Shown: one piece after another, positions 33,229-35,315 of the stretch
How positions within the stretch are numbered: the first letter of the stretch is position 1
How the letters are laid out: every line of letters starts with the position of its first letter
DNA from: Ruminococcus sp.
GTDB lineage: Bacteria; Bacillota_A; Clostridia; Oscillospirales; Ruminococcaceae
Length of the DNA: 35,315 bases
NCBI RefSeq assembly: GCF_024684275.1
Contig: NZ_JAIKXF010000099.1
Coordinates: 1 to 35,315, forward strand
Reading direction: 5' to 3'
Notes under the pieces: model-generated
Told to the model about the DNA's origin: nothing
Database searches by the model: none
The model's input: only the letters and a program-made list of their open reading frames with translations
Made by a program: the position numbers and the translations under genes

Positions 33229-33423
33229 ATGAGTAAAAAAGATTGCATTATTTCAGATCCTGATTTTGAGGAATTTGACGGTGTTTATGTGGGCTCGAAG
33301 GATGGCACTGTATTACCTCCTAATGAAATTGACTTCGCAAAGATAATAAAATATATGAAAACAAAGAACAAATCGTTTCAAGAACTTTCTCTTGAAGAAA
33401 TAGAAATGTTCAAGTTTAAGTAA
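33229..33423 (+). CDS. Small hypothetical protein (64 aa)
   Basis: An acidic 64-aa protein with no family I recognise: a start MSKKDCIISDPDF, a middle GVYVGSKDGTVLPPNEIDF, and a helical, Lys/Glu-rich C-terminus ending SLEEIEMFKFK. AAGGG stands 8 nt before the ATG at 33229; the frame extends upstream through the terminator but has no start signal there. No promoter is evident between the toxin terminator and the gene. It lies in the accessory zone, so it may be a relic or a small defence-associated protein. Confidence 0.5.
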   Translation: MSKKDCIISDPDFEEFDGVYVGSKDGTVLPPNEIDFAKIIKYMKTKNKSFQELSLEEIEMFKFK

Positions 33424-33477
33424 ACAGTATGTCATCAATTAAGTCACGCCCAGACAGCGCCAAGCGGGCGCACGCAG

Positions 33478-33511
33478 AAAAACACGTTTCAAAATTGAAG
33501 CGTGTTTTTTG
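33478..33511 (+). terminator. Terminator after the 64-aa gene
   Basis: AAAAACACGTTTCAA pairs with TTGAAGCGTGTTTTT (one wobble) followed by Ts. Confidence 0.8.
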
Positions 33512-33566
33512 TTTTTTGCAGTTTATAAGATTTGCGGTGAGCTCTTGCGTTGCGGCGAAATAATGC

Positions 33567-33595
33567 TTGCATTTTTTAAACATATGTGTTATAAT
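33567..33595 (+). promoter_or_regulatory. Promoter of the thi operon
   Basis: TTGCAT at 33567-33572, 17 nt, consensus TATAAT at 33590-33595, placing the start directly at the riboswitch 5' end. Confidence 0.8.
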
Positions 33596-33601
33596 GTTCT
33601 G

Positions 33602-33692
33602 TGCAGGGGAGCTTGTGTTACAGGCTGAGAGGGCGGTACGACCGCCGACCCGTGACCTGATTTGGATAATGCCAACGTAGGAAGCTGAACAA
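33602..33692 (+). promoter_or_regulatory. TPP (thi-box) riboswitch
   Basis: The conserved thi-box elements are all present: GGGGAGC at the 5' end, CTGAGAGGG, GACCCGTGACCTGAT, GGATAATGCCAACGTAGGAAGC. It binds thiamine pyrophosphate and, through the terminator at 33703-33729, shuts off the thi genes when TPP is abundant. Confidence 0.96.
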
Positions 33693-33702
33693 AGTTGATT
33701 TT

Positions 33703-33729
33703 GCGGCTGCTTATGGCAGCCGCTTTTTT
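33703..33729 (+). terminator. Riboswitch-controlled terminator of the thi operon
   Basis: GCGGCTGC (33703-33710) / GCAGCCGC (33716-33723) followed by six Ts, between the thi-box and the thiS ribosome-binding site. Its position fits the expression platform of the TPP riboswitch. Confidence 0.88.
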
Positions 33730-33745
33730 GTTGGGAGGAATGATT

Positions 33746-33940
33746 ATGCTGACTATCAATGGCAAAGAGTACGAGCTCAACGGCGAGACAGTTGCCGAGG
33801 CTCTCGCGGAGATAGGCTACGGCGAACAGCGCGTGGCTGTCGAGCTCAACGAGTCCATAGTCCCGCGCGACCAGTACGCCTCGACTGTCCTCTATGAGGG
33901 CGACCATCTCGAGGTAGTGCGCTTCGTCGGAGGCGGCTGA
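33746..33940 (+). CDS. thiS: Sulfur carrier protein ThiS
   Basis: A 64-aa ubiquitin-like sulfur carrier for thiazole synthesis. It begins [11 protein letters not shown], contains [13 protein letters not shown], and ends in the required Gly-Gly (VGGG) that is adenylated by ThiF and thiocarboxylated. Of the nearby ATGs, 33746 has GGGAGG at the correct distance; 33740 is too close. Its stop is one base from thiF. Confidence 0.93.
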   Translation: MLTINGKEYELNGETVAEALAEIGYGEQRVAVELNESIVPRDQYASTVLYEGDHLEVVRFVGGG

Positions 33941-33941
33941 T

Positions 33942-34580
33942 ATGCCGATACCCACAAGGGAGGAGATGTACCGCGCCCTTGAGGAGCGCCACGGTGCGGA
34001 GCTCCAGCGCAGGCTGTCGGAGGCGGGCGTCGCCGTCTGCGGACTGGGCGGGCTCGGCTCGAATATAGCGATACACCTCGCACGCGCGGGAGTGGGACGC
34101 CTCCACATCATCGACTTCGACCGCGTGGACATCTCCAACCTCAACCGCCAGCAGTACTTCCCCGAACAGCTCGGGCAGTACAAGTCCGACGCGCTGTACG
34201 ATACACTGTCGAGAATAGCGCCGTACTGCGAGATTTCCCGAGACTGCGTGAAGCTGACCGAGGAGAATATCCCCGACCTGCTTGCGGACTCCGATATCAT
34301 CTGCGAGGCGTTCGACTGCGCCGACCAGAAGGCGATGCTGGTGAACACAGTGCTGGGAAAAATGCCCGAAAAGTACCTGATATCGGGCTCGGGCATGGCG
34401 GGGCTTTCCTCCGCGAACAGCATAGTCACGCGCAGGGTGACGAAGCGCTTCTATCTCTGCGGAGACGAGGTCAGCGACGTTGCGGACGGGCTCGGACTGA
34501 TTTCGGCGAGAGTTGCGGTCTGCGCGGCACATATGGCAAATATGGCGATACGCATTATCGCCCAAGAATACGACGTTTAA
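33942..34580 (+). CDS. thiF: ThiS adenylyltransferase ThiF (short clostridial type)
   Basis: A 212-aa E1-like enzyme that adenylates the ThiS C-terminus. It shows the ATP-binding GLGGLGSN at 34-41, IDFDRVDISNLNRQQYF (57-73) for nucleotide and Mg binding, and CEAFDCADQK in place of the D...D motif region. It lacks the C-terminal zinc CXXC pairs of the longer E. coli ThiF/MoeB, as usual for the clostridial ThiF family. Codons are strongly G/C-ending. Confidence 0.92.
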   Translation: MPIPTREEMYRALEERHGAELQRRLSEAGVAVCGLGGLGSNIAIHLARAGVGRLHIIDFDRVDISNLNRQQYFPEQLGQYKSDALYDTLSRIAPYCEISRDCVKLTEENIPDLLADSDIICEAFDCADQKAMLVNTVLGKMPEKYLISGSGMAGLSSANSIVTRRVTKRFYLCGDEVSDVADGLGLISARVAVCAAHMANMAIRIIAQEYDV

Positions 34581-34592
34581 GGAGTTTTTACA

Positions 34593-35315
34593 ATGAATGA
34601 TGACAAGCTGATAATCGGCGGCAGGGAGTTCCGCTCCCGCTTTATCCTAGGCTCGGGCAAGTATTCGCTCAGCCTCATCGAAGCCGCCGTAAAGTACGCA
34701 GGAGCGGAGATAATCACGCTCGCGGTTCGCCGTGCGAACACCGCCGAGAGCGAGAATATCCTCGACTATATCCCCAAGGGCGTGACCCTGCTCCCGAACA
34801 CATCGGGCGCAAGAAATGCCGAGGAGGCTGTCCGCATAGCACGTCTCGCACGAGAGCTCGGATGCGGAGACTTCGTAAAAATCGAGATAATGCGCGATAC
34901 AAAGTACCTTCTCCCCGACAATCAGGAGACGGTAAAGGCTACGGAGATACTCGCAAAGGAGGGCTTCGTGGTAATGCCCTATATGTACCCCGACCTCAAC
35001 ACCGCGCGTGACCTCGTCAACGCGGGCGCGGCGTCGGTAATGCCGCTCGCTTCGCCTATCGGCTCTAACAAGGGACTCGCAACGCGCGACTTCATACAGA
35101 TACTCATCGACGAGATAGACCTGCCGATAATCGTGGACGCGGGAATAGGACGTCCGTCGCAGGCTTGCGAGGCTATGGAAATGGGCGCGGCGGCTGTAAT
35201 GTCGAACACGGCGCTCGCTACAGCGGGAGACCTCCCCGTTATGGCTGAGGCATTCAGACAGGCTATCGAGGCGGGCAGAAAGGCTTACCTCTCTGGTCTG
35301 GGACGCGTCCTCACC
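34593..35315 (+). CDS. thiG: Thiazole synthase ThiG (3' end beyond window)
   Basis: 241 codons are present of an expected ~255-260, with no stop before the window end, so it is cut by the edge and not truncated in nature. It condenses DXP, ThiS-thiocarboxylate and dehydroglycine into the thiazole phosphate. Visible are the N-terminal [12 protein letters not shown], the Schiff-base lysine K96 in [17 protein letters not shown] (the phosphate loop) and [19 protein letters not shown] precedes the ATG 12 nt after thiF. Confidence 0.93.
   Translation, partial: MNDDKLIIGGREFRSRFILGSGKYSLSLIEAAVKYAGAEIITLAVRRANTAESENILDYIPKGVTLLPNTSGARNAEEAVRIARLARELGCGDFVKIEIMRDTKYLLPDNQETVKATEILAKEGFVVMPYMYPDLNTARDLVNAGAASVMPLASPIGSNKGLATRDFIQILIDEIDLPIIVDAGIGRPSQACEAMEMGAAAVMSNTALATAGDLPVMAEAFRQAIEAGRKAYLSGLGRVLT

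Noticed and set aside
33416..34429. 337-aa minus-strand frame opposite the riboswitch, thiS and thiF
   Set aside because: Crosses a TPP riboswitch and terminators; the long frame is due to the G/C-rich third positions of thiF.

Overview
The window reads as a low-to-medium GC anaerobic Clostridia chromosome, most like a Ruminococcus (Oscillospiraceae), and within that a succinate former of the R. flavefaciens type. The clues are a strictly anaerobic ribonucleotide reductase with its activase, Rex, the style of the hdr/flx electron-transfer genes, strong SD sequences and TTGACA-N17-TATAAT promoters. The genus is inferred from protein style without any database search.

Layout. 1-5.1 kb: a UDPGP-family nucleotidyltransferase and a heterodimeric ABC exporter. 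5.1-9.3 kb: aconitase, a small two-helix membrane protein, NADP-type isocitrate dehydrogenase and Rex, i.e. the citrate-to-2-oxoglutarate arm. 9.6-19.9 kb: one long tight operon of fumarase, HdrB, HdrC, HdrA, MvhD/FlxD, two 4Fe-4S proteins, a FlxA-like NAD(P)H flavin reductase, and fumarate-reductase-type iron-sulfur and flavoprotein subunits. An AspT/SucE-type transporter follows. There is no membrane anchor for the fumarate reductase. Read together, malate -> fumarate -> succinate appears coupled to NADH oxidation by a soluble Hdr/Flx flavin-based electron-bifurcating complex, with succinate then exported. 21.4-22.5 kb (minus strand): a zinc-ribbon protein and pyrE. 22.5-26.6 kb: an SGNH-like surface protein, then nrdD-nrdG with two NrdR boxes.

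26.6-28.1 kb is RNA-rich. A ~200-nt minus-strand structured RNA (6S- or raiA-like in size) lies beside a DUF1292 gene. A ~630-nt plus-strand non-coding transcription unit has its own promoter, many helices, a recurring GAGTCCAATGG-like motif and a terminator; it resembles the 'large ornate' bacterial RNAs (ROOL/GOLLD type). An HtrA-family protease follows.

29.7-33.5 kb is an accessory, probably defence, region: an IS256-family remnant, a HEPN (RX4H) protein with an overlapping unknown partner, and a type III toxin-antitoxin locus (three 34-nt RNA repeats, attenuating terminator, ToxN/AbiQ/CptN endoribonuclease), then a 64-aa orphan. 33.6 kb to the end: a TPP riboswitch with terminator controlling thiS-thiF-thiG (thiG cut by the window edge). 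The thi genes use visibly more G/C-ending codons than the rest.

The strongest candidates for something new are the fumarate-reductase/Hdr/Flx operon, the 630-nt RNA, and the HEPN gene pair next to the type III TA locus.
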